A stretch of 64,000 nucleotides of DNA from Pseudomonas viridiflava (GTDB lineage: Bacteria; Pseudomonadota; Gammaproteobacteria; Pseudomonadales; Pseudomonadaceae): positions 1 to 64,000 of the forward strand of contig NZ_UTBG01000074.1 in the NCBI RefSeq assembly GCF_900580675.1, in the 5' to 3' direction. Every line of letters starts with the position of its first letter. Within the stretch, counting starts at the first letter, position 1. Below, one piece after another: positions 9,792 through 18,823 of the stretch. The position numbers and the translations under genes are program-made. The notes beneath the pieces are model-generated. The model did no database searches. It had not been told where the DNA came from and saw only the letters and a list, made by a program, of their open reading frames with translations.

Positions 9792-10874
9792 TCATGATAC
9801 CGGGTCAGGCGCCTGATGCTGCAACTGGTTCAGGCGGCTGGCGGTGCGCGCCAGGTCGATGGCCTGGCCGGCCAGAGACTCGGCCAGCGGCTGTTCGCCG
9901 ATCAGGATCAGGTGCTTGTCCTGGTCGTACAGCACGTCCACCAGGTTGATGAAACGCTGCTGCACGGCAATCGGGCATTCCGCGAGGTGCGGCAGGCCGT
10001 CGATGGTCCAGTGGTCGAAGTCCTGGCACAGCAGCAGGTAGTCCATGACGGCAGTGAGTTGCTCGCACAGGTCATTGAAGGTAAACGCGATGCGGCGCCC
10101 CTGACGGCTGCGGCACTGCAGTTGCCGATTGCCGACCGTCAGCGCCTGTGCCGGGCACCCCGTAGCGGGTAGCCCGAGCGCCGCACGCTGGGCTGCCGTG
10201 CCCGGCCACACATACTGTCCGGTGGTGAAACGCTGCGAGCTTTGGGCCTGGGGCAGGCTGCGAAAGTCTTGGGGTGAGCTGACTTCGAGCACGTCCATAC
10301 GCGCGGCGATCAAGTCGATCACCGGCTTGAAGCGCTCGTGGTACAGCGGGTTGGGCAACAACCCGGCGGGCGGGTAATTGGACGTCACTAGCACCCAGAT
10401 TCCGCGCCGGAACAGCGCCTTGAACAGCCGGCTGATCAACATCGCATCGCCGATATCGTGCACGTGGAATTCGTCGAAACACAGCACGCGGCAGCCGGCC
10501 AGCAGCTCGTCGAGGGTGACTGCCAGGGCGTCGTCATGCTCGCGATGCTTGAACATGCCCCGGTGCAGGCGCGCAAAAAAATCGTGGAAATGCACGCGTT
10601 GCTTCTCGGCCACCGGCAACGCCTGGAAAAAGCCATCAAGCAGCCAGCTTTTGCCGCGCCCCACCGGCCCATGCAAATACAGGCTCCGGGTGGCCTGGCC
10701 GGCGAGCAGGTGCTGGGTTTCACGGGCCATGGCGGCTATGGCCTGGGCCTGGCCTGCACTGAGGGTATAGCCGTGTTGTTCGGCTTTTTTCTGAAAGAAC
10801 ATCGGGATGGGCGAGTCGTCGAGGGGCGCGGTTTTTTTACCGAGCAGGCGACGGATCAGGGAAAGCGCGGCCAA
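9792..10874 (-). CDS. AFG1/ZapE-like ATPase
   Basis: A 360-residue P-loop ATPase of the AFG1/ZapE family with Walker A GPVGRGKS (residues 69-76), Walker B VLCFDEFHV and sensor segment VLVTSNYPP. ZapE interacts with FtsZ at the constriction site in E. coli. Length fits the family, but the N-terminus differs from canonical ZapE and the genes usually beside pseudomonad zapE (rplM-rpsI, petABC) are absent, so this may be a second copy. The frame begins with TTG at 10874; the next ATG (10802) would remove residues before the first conserved helix. It is co-directional with the LRR-kinase gene. Confidence 0.82.
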   Translation of the reverse strand: MAALSLIRRLLGKKTAPLDDSPIPMFFQKKAEQHGYTLSAGQAQAIAAMARETQHLLAGQATRSLYLHGPVGRGKSWLLDGFFQALPVAEKQRVHFHDFFARLHRGMFKHREHDDALAVTLDELLAGCRVLCFDEFHVHDIGDAMLISRLFKALFRRGIWVLVTSNYPPAGLLPNPLYHERFKPVIDLIAARMDVLEVSSPQDFRSLPQAQSSQRFTTGQYVWPGTAAQRAALGLPATGCPAQALTVGNRQLQCRSRQGRRIAFTFNDLCEQLTAVMDYLLLCQDFDHWTIDGLPHLAECPIAVQQRFINLVDVLYDQDKHLILIGEQPLAESLAGQAIDLARTASRLNQLQHQAPDPVS

Positions 10875-11061
10875 TGCGAGTCACTCTGTCGTGCGGTGGT
10901 CGCTTACTTTAGGGCGCCCGGCGCGATTTGACCAATAGAGAAGGCAGCCGTCAGCCATCTCGAAAAAGCATGATACGTGCGCAATCCTGTCCGGACTGGC
11001 AGTTTCTCGCTGAGTGTCTAACCTCTTACACAGCAATCACCCCGTACAAGGATTTGGGGCA

Positions 11062-11589
11062 GTGAAGGGACGAGCAGTATTGGCAGTCATGGGCACGATA
11101 CTCTGCAGCACGGTTTACGGTGCACAGCTCCAGGTGGAGGTGCGGATCGATGTGCAGCGGGGTTGCCAACTGGTGGGCACCACGCGCAGTGCCGGTATCG
11201 AGCAACTTGGCGTCTTGGATTTTGGCAGCGGCCCGCGTCTGAATGACCCGGCCGGGCCCCTGAGTGCGGCGTTGATCAGCCAGCGCCAGCCGCGCCTTGA
11301 GTGCAACCCCGACACGCCGTACCAGATGCGCGTGGACGGCGGCCTGCACGGTGGCACCGGTGAAGTCCGCTACCTGAGCGCCGATACCCCTTCAAGCAAA
11401 CCCATTCCCTACCGCCTCTACGCCGACGCCGCGCGGCGTATTGCGTTGCCGGTCGACGTGCCCCTCAGCGGCCGCGTACCGGACTCCGGAACCGTCGACC
11501 TGCCGCTCTATGGGCGGATCGAACCCCTCAAAGACATCCCCGCCGTCGGTCGTTATTCCGACCTGCTCAAGGTCACGGTCACATGGTGA
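11062..11589 (+). CDS. spore coat U domain pilin, first subunit of Csu-type pilus
   Basis: A 175-residue secreted protein with one SCPU domain. The GTG at 11062 is chosen because AAGGA lies 9 nt upstream and because it yields a clean signal peptide (MKGRAVLAV, hydrophobic core, cleavage after VYGA). The 48-nt longer reading has no ribosome site. The family pattern is present: a Cys in the first strand, a second Cys in LECNPDTPY, an LPLYGRI block and a final strand YSDLLKVTVTW. It is first of seven genes forming an archaic chaperone-usher operon. Confidence 0.8.
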   Translation: MKGRAVLAVMGTILCSTVYGAQLQVEVRIDVQRGCQLVGTTRSAGIEQLGVLDFGSGPRLNDPAGPLSAALISQRQPRLECNPDTPYQMRVDGGLHGGTGEVRYLSADTPSSKPIPYRLYADAARRIALPVDVPLSGRVPDSGTVDLPLYGRIEPLKDIPAVGRYSDLLKVTVTW

Positions 11590-12125
11590 GCCGCTGCCTG
11601 GCCCTGGTGGCCGTGGGTGGCCTGTTGCTGCTGGCGGATGACGCGCAGGCGGGCGTGGGCGGGCAAATTCACGCGCGCCTGGTGATTACCGCCAGTTGCG
11701 AAGTCAGCAAGAACGATGACAGCGCGCCGGTGACGCCCACCGGTGGCACGGCCATGCTCGACTTCGGCAGCCAGGGCCCGACCTGGAACACCACGTTGGG
11801 CGCGGGTGTCACGGATGGCAACAAGGCGCCGCTGTCGGTGTCTTGCAACCCCTCGGTGGTCAGCAGCTTCACGGTGACCATCGACGGCGGCGCCAATGGC
11901 GATGGCACCACTCGGCGCCTGAGCAATGGGCGCCTGATGATTCCTTACACGCTGTGGGCCGACCCGCAGGGCCGCAGCGCCTACAGCATCGGGCAGCAAC
12001 GCAATTTTGTCGTGACCCGGGGTACGCAGATACCGATCCCGGTATTCGGCACCGTAGTGGCAAATACCAGTGCCTTACCGGCAGGGATCTACACCGACAC
12101 GTTGACGGTGACACTGGACTGGTAA
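11583..12125 (+). CDS. spore coat U domain pilin, second subunit
   Basis: A 180-residue SCPU-domain protein with a signal peptide cleaved after DDAQA. It has the conserved Cys pair (ITASCEVSK, LSVSCNPS), the DGGANGDGTTRRL turn and the terminal YTDTLTVTLDW strand that takes part in donor-strand exchange. Its start overlaps the previous stop by 7 nt, implying coupled translation. It is one of four single-domain subunits; Acinetobacter csu has three before the chaperone. Confidence 0.85.
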   Translation: MVSRCLALVAVGGLLLLADDAQAGVGGQIHARLVITASCEVSKNDDSAPVTPTGGTAMLDFGSQGPTWNTTLGAGVTDGNKAPLSVSCNPSVVSSFTVTIDGGANGDGTTRRLSNGRLMIPYTLWADPQGRSAYSIGQQRNFVVTRGTQIPIPVFGTVVANTSALPAGIYTDTLTVTLDW

Positions 12126-12143
12126 CTCAAGAGGATGAAAACC

Positions 12144-12677
12144 ATGCATGCACTTGTATCCAAAGCAGTTTTTCCATTAATAGCGCTGGCGTGGGTGTCG
12201 GGATCGCAGGCGGCCACGGTGGCCGGCACGGTCACCGCCACCCTGGTCCTGACCAGCAGTTGCCAAGTGAATGGCGCGGCGGCCACCGGGGGGATGAGCT
12301 TTGGTGCGTTGAACTTCGGTACCGCCGATAGCCTGTTCACCGAAGCCGATGGCCAGGTGCTGGGCGGCGGCGGTGGCGCGTTGTCGATCCTGTGTTCGGC
12401 GGGCACCTCGCCGACACTGACGGTGTCTGCCGGCGCGAATGACGGCCAGTCCACCGGCGGCGCGCGGGCGCTGTATGACGGGGTTGCCAACTATGTGCCT
12501 TACGACCTCTACACCGACAGCGGGCATTCGAATCTGCTGGCGATCGGCGGCGTGATCAACCTGGCGCCGAGTACCGGCGTGGCCCAGGCGGTGAACATCT
12601 ACGGTAAGGCCTCCGGCAAGGCGGGGCTGCCGGCGGGTACCTACACCGACACGGTCAACGTGACACTGACGTTCTGA
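12144..12677 (+). CDS. spore coat U domain pilin, third subunit (probable major pilin)
   Basis: A 177-residue SCPU protein. The ATG at 12144 is chosen over the ATG at 12135 because AAGAGG ends directly before 12135 and would leave no spacer, whereas it sits 9 nt before 12144. The signal peptide is cleaved after GSQA. A glycine-rich loop (GQVLGGGGGAL) and terminal strand YTDTVNVTLTF are seen. Sequence style resembles CsuA/B, the main shaft subunit, but assignment as major pilin is inference. Confidence 0.83.
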   Translation: MHALVSKAVFPLIALAWVSGSQAATVAGTVTATLVLTSSCQVNGAAATGGMSFGALNFGTADSLFTEADGQVLGGGGGALSILCSAGTSPTLTVSAGANDGQSTGGARALYDGVANYVPYDLYTDSGHSNLLAIGGVINLAPSTGVAQAVNIYGKASGKAGLPAGTYTDTVNVTLTF

Positions 12678-12682
12678 CCGCG

Positions 12683-13183
12683 ATGAACCGTGCAGGGTGG
12701 GCAACGCTGGCGGTGTGCATCGGCTGGGGCATGCCGGTGTCACTGCTGGCGGTGACCAGCCAGACGTTCCAGGTCAGCGCGACGATCACACCGGGCTGCC
12801 TGGTGGCGAGCGGCGGCAGCAACTATGGCAGCCTGGCGTTCGGCAGTTACTCGGCGCTGGCGACAGGTGCGCAGTCGGTCGCGCTGAGCAGTTCGGTGAC
12901 GCTGCAATGCACGCCGGGGGTGGCGCTGAGCATGACGGTCGACGGTGGTTTGTATAACAGCGGGGGGCGCCGCATGCAGCTCAACAGCGGAACGGCCAAG
13001 GTGGCTTATCAGCTCTTCAGCAATGCGGCGCTGAGCCAGAGCATTGGCATCAGCCAGAGTGTCAGCGTGGCGTACAGCAACGCGAATAACATCACCCTGC
13101 CGATTTACGGCCGGGTGCAGCTGCCAGGTAACACGCCTGGGGGGACATACAGCGACACGCTGCAAGTGCAGCTCACGTGGTAA
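12683..13183 (+). CDS. spore coat U domain pilin, fourth subunit
   Basis: A 166-residue SCPU protein starting 5 nt after the previous stop. The signal peptide is cleaved near SLLAV. It has the Cys pair (TPGCLVAS, LQCTPG), a DGGLYNSGGRRMQ turn, an LPIYGRVQLPG block and the terminal YSDTLQVQLTW strand. It is the smallest of the four single-domain subunits. Confidence 0.83.
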   Translation: MNRAGWATLAVCIGWGMPVSLLAVTSQTFQVSATITPGCLVASGGSNYGSLAFGSYSALATGAQSVALSSSVTLQCTPGVALSMTVDGGLYNSGGRRMQLNSGTAKVAYQLFSNAALSQSIGISQSVSVAYSNANNITLPIYGRVQLPGNTPGGTYSDTLQVQLTW

Positions 13184-13209
13184 GGCGATTGGGATAAGGA
13201 GTGGGACTT

Positions 13210-13986
13210 ATGTTTGCAGCTTCCCGGCAGTGGTGGGTGGCGTGTGTGTTCGGGTTGCTGGCGGGGCAGGCGCAGGCGGCCAGTTCAGTGCTGATCTGGC
13301 CGATCGACCCGGTGTTGGAGGCCGATCAGCAAGCCAGTGCGTTGTGGCTGGAAAACCGCGGCACCGAGACCGCCAACTTGCAGATCCGCGTGTTTGCCTG
13401 GAGCCAGAGCGGCTTTGACGAGCAATACCAGAACCAGCGCGATGTGATCGGCAGCCCGCCCGTGGCGAAGATCGAGCCCGGCCAGAAGCAACTGGTGCGC
13501 CTGACCCGCACCAAGGACGTGCCGCCGGGCCGGGAGCTGGCCTACCGCATCATCATCGACGAGATTCCCTCAGCCGTGCCAGTAGCCGCCCCGGCGGACG
13601 GCAAGACGGCGGCGGCCGTGCGTTTTCAGATGCGTTATTCGGTGCCGCTGTTTGCCTATGGGCCGGGCCTGTGGAGCAAGGTCGACGGCACGCGCGAGCG
13701 TGACCCCAAGAGCGCCGGCAAGCCGGACCTGAGCTGGAAAAAAGTCACGGTCGCCGGGCGCAATTATGTGGAAATGCACAACCAGGGCGCCGTGCACGCG
13801 CGGCTGACCGACGCCAGCTTCAAGCAGGGCGGGCAGCCACGCCCGCTGGTGGAAGGCCTGATGGGCTATGTGCTGCCGGGCGCAACCATGCGCTGGCAGG
13901 TGCCCGACGGCCTGCCAGCGGACCAGCCGCTGCAGGTTCGGGTCAACGGCGCAACGCAAGTGGAGAACCTTGCGCCGGGCCGATAG
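13210..13986 (+). CDS. periplasmic pilus chaperone (CsuC-like)
   Basis: A 258-residue FGL/archaic-type chaperone that caps pilus subunits in the periplasm. Start at 13210 (ATG) with AAGGAG 8 nt upstream; a GTG at 13201 would overlap that site. The signal peptide is cleaved after AQAA. The two-domain immunoglobulin-like form is seen: SALWLENRGTETANLQIRVF in the first strands, the G1 donor segment AAAVRFQMRYSVPLF, and a C-terminal domain ending VRVNGATQVENL. It lies between the pilins and the usher, as in csu. Confidence 0.9.
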   Translation: MFAASRQWWVACVFGLLAGQAQAASSVLIWPIDPVLEADQQASALWLENRGTETANLQIRVFAWSQSGFDEQYQNQRDVIGSPPVAKIEPGQKQLVRLTRTKDVPPGRELAYRIIIDEIPSAVPVAAPADGKTAAAVRFQMRYSVPLFAYGPGLWSKVDGTRERDPKSAGKPDLSWKKVTVAGRNYVEMHNQGAVHARLTDASFKQGGQPRPLVEGLMGYVLPGATMRWQVPDGLPADQPLQVRVNGATQVENLAPGR

Positions 13987-14027
13987 CGATACGCGACAGG
14001 GCAAGGAGTAGCGCCTGGGTTTAACGG

Positions 14028-16415
14028 ATGGAGATGTCCATTGAAGGGCACAAAGTGAGCCGGGATCAGGCTCGAAGTCTTTGGCGGTCGGTGTGGGTGA
14101 TGGGAGGCTTGTCTGGCCTGGTACTTGCGCCACTGGGTGAGGCTGCGCCGTTGCCGCCGCCGCCCAGCAGTATGGAGGCTGTGGCCGATGCTCAGTTGTT
14201 CCTGGACCTGGTGGTCAATCAGCAGGAGACCGGCCGGGTGGTTGCCGTCAGCCAGCGGGCGGGGAGCCTGTTTCTGCCGGCGAGCGTATTGCAGGAGGTC
14301 GGCATGAAGCTGCCGGCTGACCTGCCTGCCGAAGTCGACCTGGACAAGGTGCCGGGCCTGCACACCGATTACGACAGCCAGGCCCAGCGACTGTTGTTGA
14401 ACGTGCCTCCTGCCTGGTTGCCGGAGCAGTTTATCGGCGATCGCAGCAACTACCCGCGCACCCAGGCGCTGACCAGCTTTGGCGCATTGCTCAACTACGA
14501 CGCCTACCTCAACGACACCGACGACAGCGACACCTACCTGGGCATCTTCAACGAAGTACGCCTGTTTGATACCTGGGGCACCGTGACCAACACCGGTCAG
14601 TACCGCGCCACCCTTGGCCGTGAAACCCAAGGCAGCAGTTTGAACAATGGATATCGGCGGTACGACACCACATGGCGCTTCTCCGACGATGAACGCCTGC
14701 TGACCTATGAGGCAGGCGACGTGATCAGCGGTGCATTGCCCTGGAGCAGTTCGGTGCGGCTGGGCGGTGTGCAGCTTTCCCGCGACTTTGGCGTGCGTCC
14801 GGACCTGGTGACCTATCCCTTGCCGCAGTTCGCCGGGGAGGCGGCGGTGCCGTCGTCGGTCGACCTGTTTATCAACGGCTACAAATCCAGCAGCGCCGAT
14901 TTGCAGCCCGGCCCCTATACCCTGACCAACGTGCCGTTTATCAACGGTGCGGGCGAAGCGGTGGTGGTCACCACCGATGCCCTCGGCCGCCAGGTCTCGA
15001 CCACGGTGCCGTTCTACGTCACCAGCACCTTGCTGCAAAAGGGCCTGTCGGATTTCTCGGTGTCTGCCGGTAATTTGCGCCGCGACTACACCGTCCGCGA
15101 TTTTGGCTACGGCGCCGGCGTGGCCAGCGGCACCTTCCGTTACGGCCTGTCTGACGCGTTCACCCTCGAAGGCCACGCCGAAGCGGCCAGCGACCTGACC
15201 CTGGGCGGCGTGGGCGGCAACCTGCGCCTGGGTAACTTCGGCGTGCTCAATACGGCGGTCAGCCAAAGCCAGTTCGACGGCGGCTCGGGCCAGCAGCTGA
15301 GCCTCGGTTATCAATACAGCAGCCAGCATTACAGCCTCTCATACCAGCGGGTTGAACGGCGTGATCAATACGCCGACCTGACCCTGATCGACACCCCATA
15401 CGCCAGCCTCAGCAAACGCAGCGAGCAGGTCACGCTGAGCTTGAACCTGAATGACTTCGGCAGCCTGGGCGTGGGTTATTTCGATGTGCAGGCAGCGGAT
15501 GACTCGCGCACCCGCCTGCTGAACCTGACGTGGAGCAAATCGCTGTGGCGCAACACCAGCTTTTACCTGTCGGCCAACCGCGAGATCGGCGACAGCAACT
15601 GGGCCGTGCAAGGGCAACTGGTGGTTCCCTTCGACGTCTACGGCAGCCTCAGCCTGGGCAGTGAACGCAGTAAAACCGGCGAGGTGCAGCAGCGCGTCAA
15701 TTACAGCCGTGCAGTGCCGGCGGGCGGCGGCGTCGGCTTCAACCTGGGTTACGCCAGCGGCGACGGCCCGGCCTATCGCCAGGCCGACCTGACTTGGCGC
15801 CTGCAGTCGGTGCAGTTGCAGGCCGGCGTGTATGGCACTCGCGAGGCGCAAACCCGTTGGGCCGATGCCAGCGGCTCGCTGGTGTGGATGGACAAGCAGT
15901 TCTTTACCGCCAACCAGGTCAACGATGCTTTTGTGGTGGTGAGCACCGATGGATTCGCCGGTGTGCCGGTGCGCTACGAAAACCAGGTGGTTGGTGAAAC
16001 CGACCGTAACGGCCACCTGCTTGTGCCCTGGAGCAGCGCCTACTACCGCGCCAAGTACGAGATCGACCCGCTGAACCTGCCGTCCAATGTGCAGGTGCCC
16101 AACGTCGAGCAACGGGTGGCGGTACGCCGGGGCAGCGGCTACCTGCTGGAGTTTCCGGTGCGCCGGGTGATCGCCGCCAGCATCACACTGGTGGATGCCC
16201 GGCATCAGGAACTGCCCCTCGGCAGTCAGGTACGCCACGAACAGAGCGGCGGGCTGGCGGTGGTCGGTTGGGAGGGCCTGGTGTACCTGGAAAACCTGGC
16301 GGCGCATAACACCTTGCAAGTCACGGTTGGCAGCGGACAAACCTGCCAGGCCACGTTCGAGCTGGATATTACGCAGGAGCAAGTGCCCATGATCGGGCCG
16401 CTGGTTTGCCAATGA
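14028..16415 (+). CDS. outer membrane usher of the pilus (CsuD-like)
   Basis: A 795-residue FimD/PapC-family usher that secretes and polymerises pilus subunits in the outer membrane. In order: signal peptide (about 1-39), N-terminal chaperone-binding domain, a long beta-barrel of alternating strands (about 170-630) with plug-domain segment VDLFINGYKS, and C-terminal domains with FAGVPVRYENQVVGETDRNG and a Cys pair near the end (GQTCQA, PLVCQ). Length is typical of archaic ushers. A GTG at 14055 with GAAGG upstream is an alternative start. Confidence 0.93.
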   Translation: MEMSIEGHKVSRDQARSLWRSVWVMGGLSGLVLAPLGEAAPLPPPPSSMEAVADAQLFLDLVVNQQETGRVVAVSQRAGSLFLPASVLQEVGMKLPADLPAEVDLDKVPGLHTDYDSQAQRLLLNVPPAWLPEQFIGDRSNYPRTQALTSFGALLNYDAYLNDTDDSDTYLGIFNEVRLFDTWGTVTNTGQYRATLGRETQGSSLNNGYRRYDTTWRFSDDERLLTYEAGDVISGALPWSSSVRLGGVQLSRDFGVRPDLVTYPLPQFAGEAAVPSSVDLFINGYKSSSADLQPGPYTLTNVPFINGAGEAVVVTTDALGRQVSTTVPFYVTSTLLQKGLSDFSVSAGNLRRDYTVRDFGYGAGVASGTFRYGLSDAFTLEGHAEAASDLTLGGVGGNLRLGNFGVLNTAVSQSQFDGGSGQQLSLGYQYSSQHYSLSYQRVERRDQYADLTLIDTPYASLSKRSEQVTLSLNLNDFGSLGVGYFDVQAADDSRTRLLNLTWSKSLWRNTSFYLSANREIGDSNWAVQGQLVVPFDVYGSLSLGSERSKTGEVQQRVNYSRAVPAGGGVGFNLGYASGDGPAYRQADLTWRLQSVQLQAGVYGTREAQTRWADASGSLVWMDKQFFTANQVNDAFVVVSTDGFAGVPVRYENQVVGETDRNGHLLVPWSSAYYRAKYEIDPLNLPSNVQVPNVEQRVAVRRGSGYLLEFPVRRVIAASITLVDARHQELPLGSQVRHEQSGGLAVVGWEGLVYLENLAAHNTLQVTVGSGQTCQATFELDITQEQVPMIGPLVCQ

Positions 16416-16431
16416 CATAAGGAGTGTGCGT

Positions 16432-17418
16432 GTGCGGGTCAAGGATTGGCTGTGGAGGCTGCTGGTGGTGGCGAGCCTGGGGGGCGCGGCGCAGGTGCAG
16501 GCCGCGTGCAGCGCGTTGGCAACCACCCCGGCGAGCTTTGGCTCGGTGAGTTCGATGACGGTGCGCACCACGTCCCAGTCCAGCTCCACCACCAACGCCG
16601 GCCTGAGCTGCACGCCAACGGTGCTCTCGGTGTTGGCGTCGGGCGATCATTTCTACGCAACCATCACCGGCTCGGCCAAGGGCGGCATGGTAGGGCCTAC
16701 CGGTGATGTGATCGGCTACAGCATTTACGGCAACAACTCGGCGACTTACCCGATCACGCGTGGCACCCGCTTCGATTTTGGCGGCACGGGCGGCATTGCT
16801 CAGGTTTATGGGTTGGTGTTCGGGCCGGGCACCAAGACCTTGCCCCTGTACTTCGGCAGCCTTACCGGCAGCAATGTGGCCGCGGGCCTGTACAGCGAAA
16901 CCCTGAGCATTCTGTGGAGCTGGGACTATTGCTCGGGCATCAACCTGATCGGCATCTGCCTGGGACGCGACACCAACAGCGGCACCAGCACGCTGACCGT
17001 GAGCATGCTGGTGACCAACGACTGCCAGATCACCACGCCGCCCATCGCTTTCGGCAGCGCGCCCGTGGTCAGCGGGTTTTCCAGCGTGACCGGCCAGGCC
17101 AGCATCAATTGCACCAAGGGCAGCGCCTACACGGTCGGTCTCAGCGACGGCCAGCACCCGGTCAGTGTGGGCGGGCGTCGACAGATGATTTCCGGTAGCA
17201 ATTATTTGGCCTACGACATTTTCGTCAGCGCCGGCGCCACGCGCTGGGGCAGCGTCGGCGCGGCGCGGCGGGCCAGCGCCACGGCCGACGTCAACCCTGG
17301 CAACGGCTTGGGCAACGGCAGCCAGGTGTTCAACTACAACGCCAGAATCTACACCGATCAGGCCACGCCGCCGGGCGGCACGTACGTCGACAACGTGGTG
17401 CTCGACGTGGGTTTCTAG
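16432..17418 (+). CDS. two-domain spore coat U protein, probable pilus tip subunit (CsuE-like)
   Basis: A 328-residue protein with a signal peptide (cleavage after VQAA) and two SCPU domains, about residues 26-170 and 185-328, joined by a Cys-containing linker (YCSGINLIGICLGRD). CsuE-type tip adhesins have this two-domain layout at the end of the operon. The GTG at 16432 is chosen because AAGGAG lies 7 nt upstream; a GTG at 16426 would be too close. Its TAG stop overlaps the anti-sigma gene stop on the other strand through one CTAG. Confidence 0.85.
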   Translation: MRVKDWLWRLLVVASLGGAAQVQAACSALATTPASFGSVSSMTVRTTSQSSSTTNAGLSCTPTVLSVLASGDHFYATITGSAKGGMVGPTGDVIGYSIYGNNSATYPITRGTRFDFGGTGGIAQVYGLVFGPGTKTLPLYFGSLTGSNVAAGLYSETLSILWSWDYCSGINLIGICLGRDTNSGTSTLTVSMLVTNDCQITTPPIAFGSAPVVSGFSSVTGQASINCTKGSAYTVGLSDGQHPVSVGGRRQMISGSNYLAYDIFVSAGATRWGSVGAARRASATADVNPGNGLGNGSQVFNYNARIYTDQATPPGGTYVDNVVLDVGF

Positions 17419-18152
17419 AACGTCATCAGCGGCGGCGCGGGCTGGTCCGTCGGGCTGACCACCGCATAGTTGTAGCCGGCGCCGGACCAGTACTGGGCCT
17501 GCAAGCCATCGGCGCTGCGGCTGCCACGGGGCAGGAAGCCGTTGTCCGGGCCCGGTGGGCGAATATAGAAACTGATACGCCGGCCTTGCGCGTCCTGGTA
17601 CAGCACCATGGCCGCAGCGCCTTGCTCGGTGGTGAGCAGGCGGCCGCTGACCGGCGTGAAGCCCGCCGCACTCAAGTCGGGCAGGCGATGGGCCTGGTTG
17701 AAGTAGCGGTCGAGCCAGCCCTGCATGCTGCCGCCGCCCTGGGCGTTGTAGTCGGCGGGCATGATGCCGTCCTGGGCGAACAGCCGGAACGCCTGCATCG
17801 CATCGGCCATCGGCAGCATGGGCGGCTGCGTGGCTTCGCGGGCGTGCCAGCCGCCGAGGCCGCCAAGGCTGACGGCAATCAGCAGCAGCGCCGCCGTGGC
17901 GAAGTGGCGGCGCGACTGGTGCTTGATGCGCTGGCGAATCAGCGCCGGGTCCAGCTCAGGATTCGCCGGCTGTTGCAGCGCGCCGCCCAACGCGGCACGC
18001 AGCAATTGCGCATCTTGCTGCCAGGCGTGGACCTGGGCCGTGACCTCGGGGTGCGCCGCCAGCCAGATTTCGAGGACACGCCGGTCACTCTCCACGAGCT
18101 GGTGATCGACGTAGGCATGTAAATCGCGTTCGCTGGGGGGCAGGCTGATCAT
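17415..18152 (-). CDS. membrane-bound anti-sigma factor
   Basis: A 245-residue protein whose start overlaps the sigma gene stop (ATGA). The N-terminal cytoplasmic part (residues 1-83) resembles an anti-sigma domain, including LHAYVDHQL. One membrane helix lies at about 85-103 (ATAALLLIAVSLGGLGG) and a periplasmic domain of about 140 residues follows. The protein contains no cysteine, so it is not a zinc-type (HxxxCxxC) redox anti-sigma factor. The start at 18152 is chosen for the overlap; upstream codons in the same frame lie inside the sigma gene. Confidence 0.85.
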   Translation of the reverse strand: MISLPPSERDLHAYVDHQLVESDRRVLEIWLAAHPEVTAQVHAWQQDAQLLRAALGGALQQPANPELDPALIRQRIKHQSRRHFATAALLLIAVSLGGLGGWHAREATQPPMLPMADAMQAFRLFAQDGIMPADYNAQGGGSMQGWLDRYFNQAHRLPDLSAAGFTPVSGRLLTTEQGAAAMVLYQDAQGRRISFYIRPPGPDNGFLPRGSRSADGLQAQYWSGAGYNYAVVSPTDQPAPPLMTF

Positions 18153-18655
18153 TTGAGTATCCGCAGGGAAGGGCTGGCGATTTCGCCATCGCTGAGTTGG
18201 CGCAGGGCCTGGCGCGCGCGGGACAGGCGCGACATCACGGTGCCGACCGGTACATCGAGAATTTCGGCCACCTCCTTGTAGCTCAGGCCCTCGACCGAGA
18301 CCCACAGCAGCAGGGCGCGCTGTTCGGTGTTCAGCTGATCAAAGGCTTGCAGGGTCGACTGTGCGATCACTGTGCGTTCGACCGACGGCTGCGCATCATC
18401 GCGCCCGGTGAAGAATTCGAGCATGCGCGCATAGCGCCGGGTGCGGCGGTGGGCATCGAGGAATTGCCGGTACAGGATCGAGAACAGCCACGCGCGCAAG
18501 TCGCCCTCGAGGCGTTTGTCGGCCCAGCGCGTGATCGCCCGCTCAAGGGTCGATTGCACCAGGTCGTCGGCGCTGCTGGCGTTACGGGTCAGGGACACGG
18601 CAAAACGCCGCAGCCTGGGGATGAGTTCACGTAACTGTTCGTCGAGTTCATGCAT
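18149..18655 (-). CDS. ECF sigma factor
   Basis: A 168-residue ECF sigma factor. Region 2 includes DDLVQSTLERAITRW and WLFSILYRQFLDAHRR. Region 4 includes LSYKEVAEILDVPVGTVMSR, the -35-binding helix-turn-helix. The ATG at 18655 is preferred over a GTG at 18673 because the GTG would leave only about ten nucleotides after the predicted transcription start. It probably drives its own gene and the divergent catalase-b561 pair through identical promoters. There is no cysteine in the protein. Confidence 0.9.
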   Translation of the reverse strand: MHELDEQLRELIPRLRRFAVSLTRNASSADDLVQSTLERAITRWADKRLEGDLRAWLFSILYRQFLDAHRRTRRYARMLEFFTGRDDAQPSVERTVIAQSTLQAFDQLNTEQRALLLWVSVEGLSYKEVAEILDVPVGTVMSRLSRARQALRQLSDGEIASPSLRILK

Positions 18656-18689
18656 GGGTTTCTGGCTGGTCACTACGCTGGGACTAGAG

Positions 18690-18716
18690 AGACGTCCGGC
18701 GTTGAAGGTTATTCCC
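18690..18716 (-). promoter_or_regulatory. ECF-type promoter of the sigma/anti-sigma operon
   Basis: On the minus strand GGGAATA is followed after exactly 15 nt by CGTCT. The same pair with the same spacing occurs on the plus strand at 18742. This is the expected form of an autoregulated ECF promoter. Confidence 0.7.
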
Positions 18717-18741
18717 TGCCTGGAAAATAAATAAACGGGCA

Positions 18742-18768
18742 GGGAATAGAGCGGATCGGCGTTCGTCT
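18742..18768 (+). promoter_or_regulatory. ECF-type promoter of the catalase-b561 operon
   Basis: GGGAATA, 15 nt, CGTCT, a match in sequence and spacing to the divergent element at 18716-18690. The two -35 boxes form a 10-bp inverted repeat (ATTCCCTGCC and GGCAGGGAAT) separated by 17 bp. Confidence 0.7.
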
Positions 18769-18823
18769 TAATGCTCCGACCTTACGTTTCACCCCCTTAG
18801 GCCCCTGGCCCTGGAGTCTGTTC

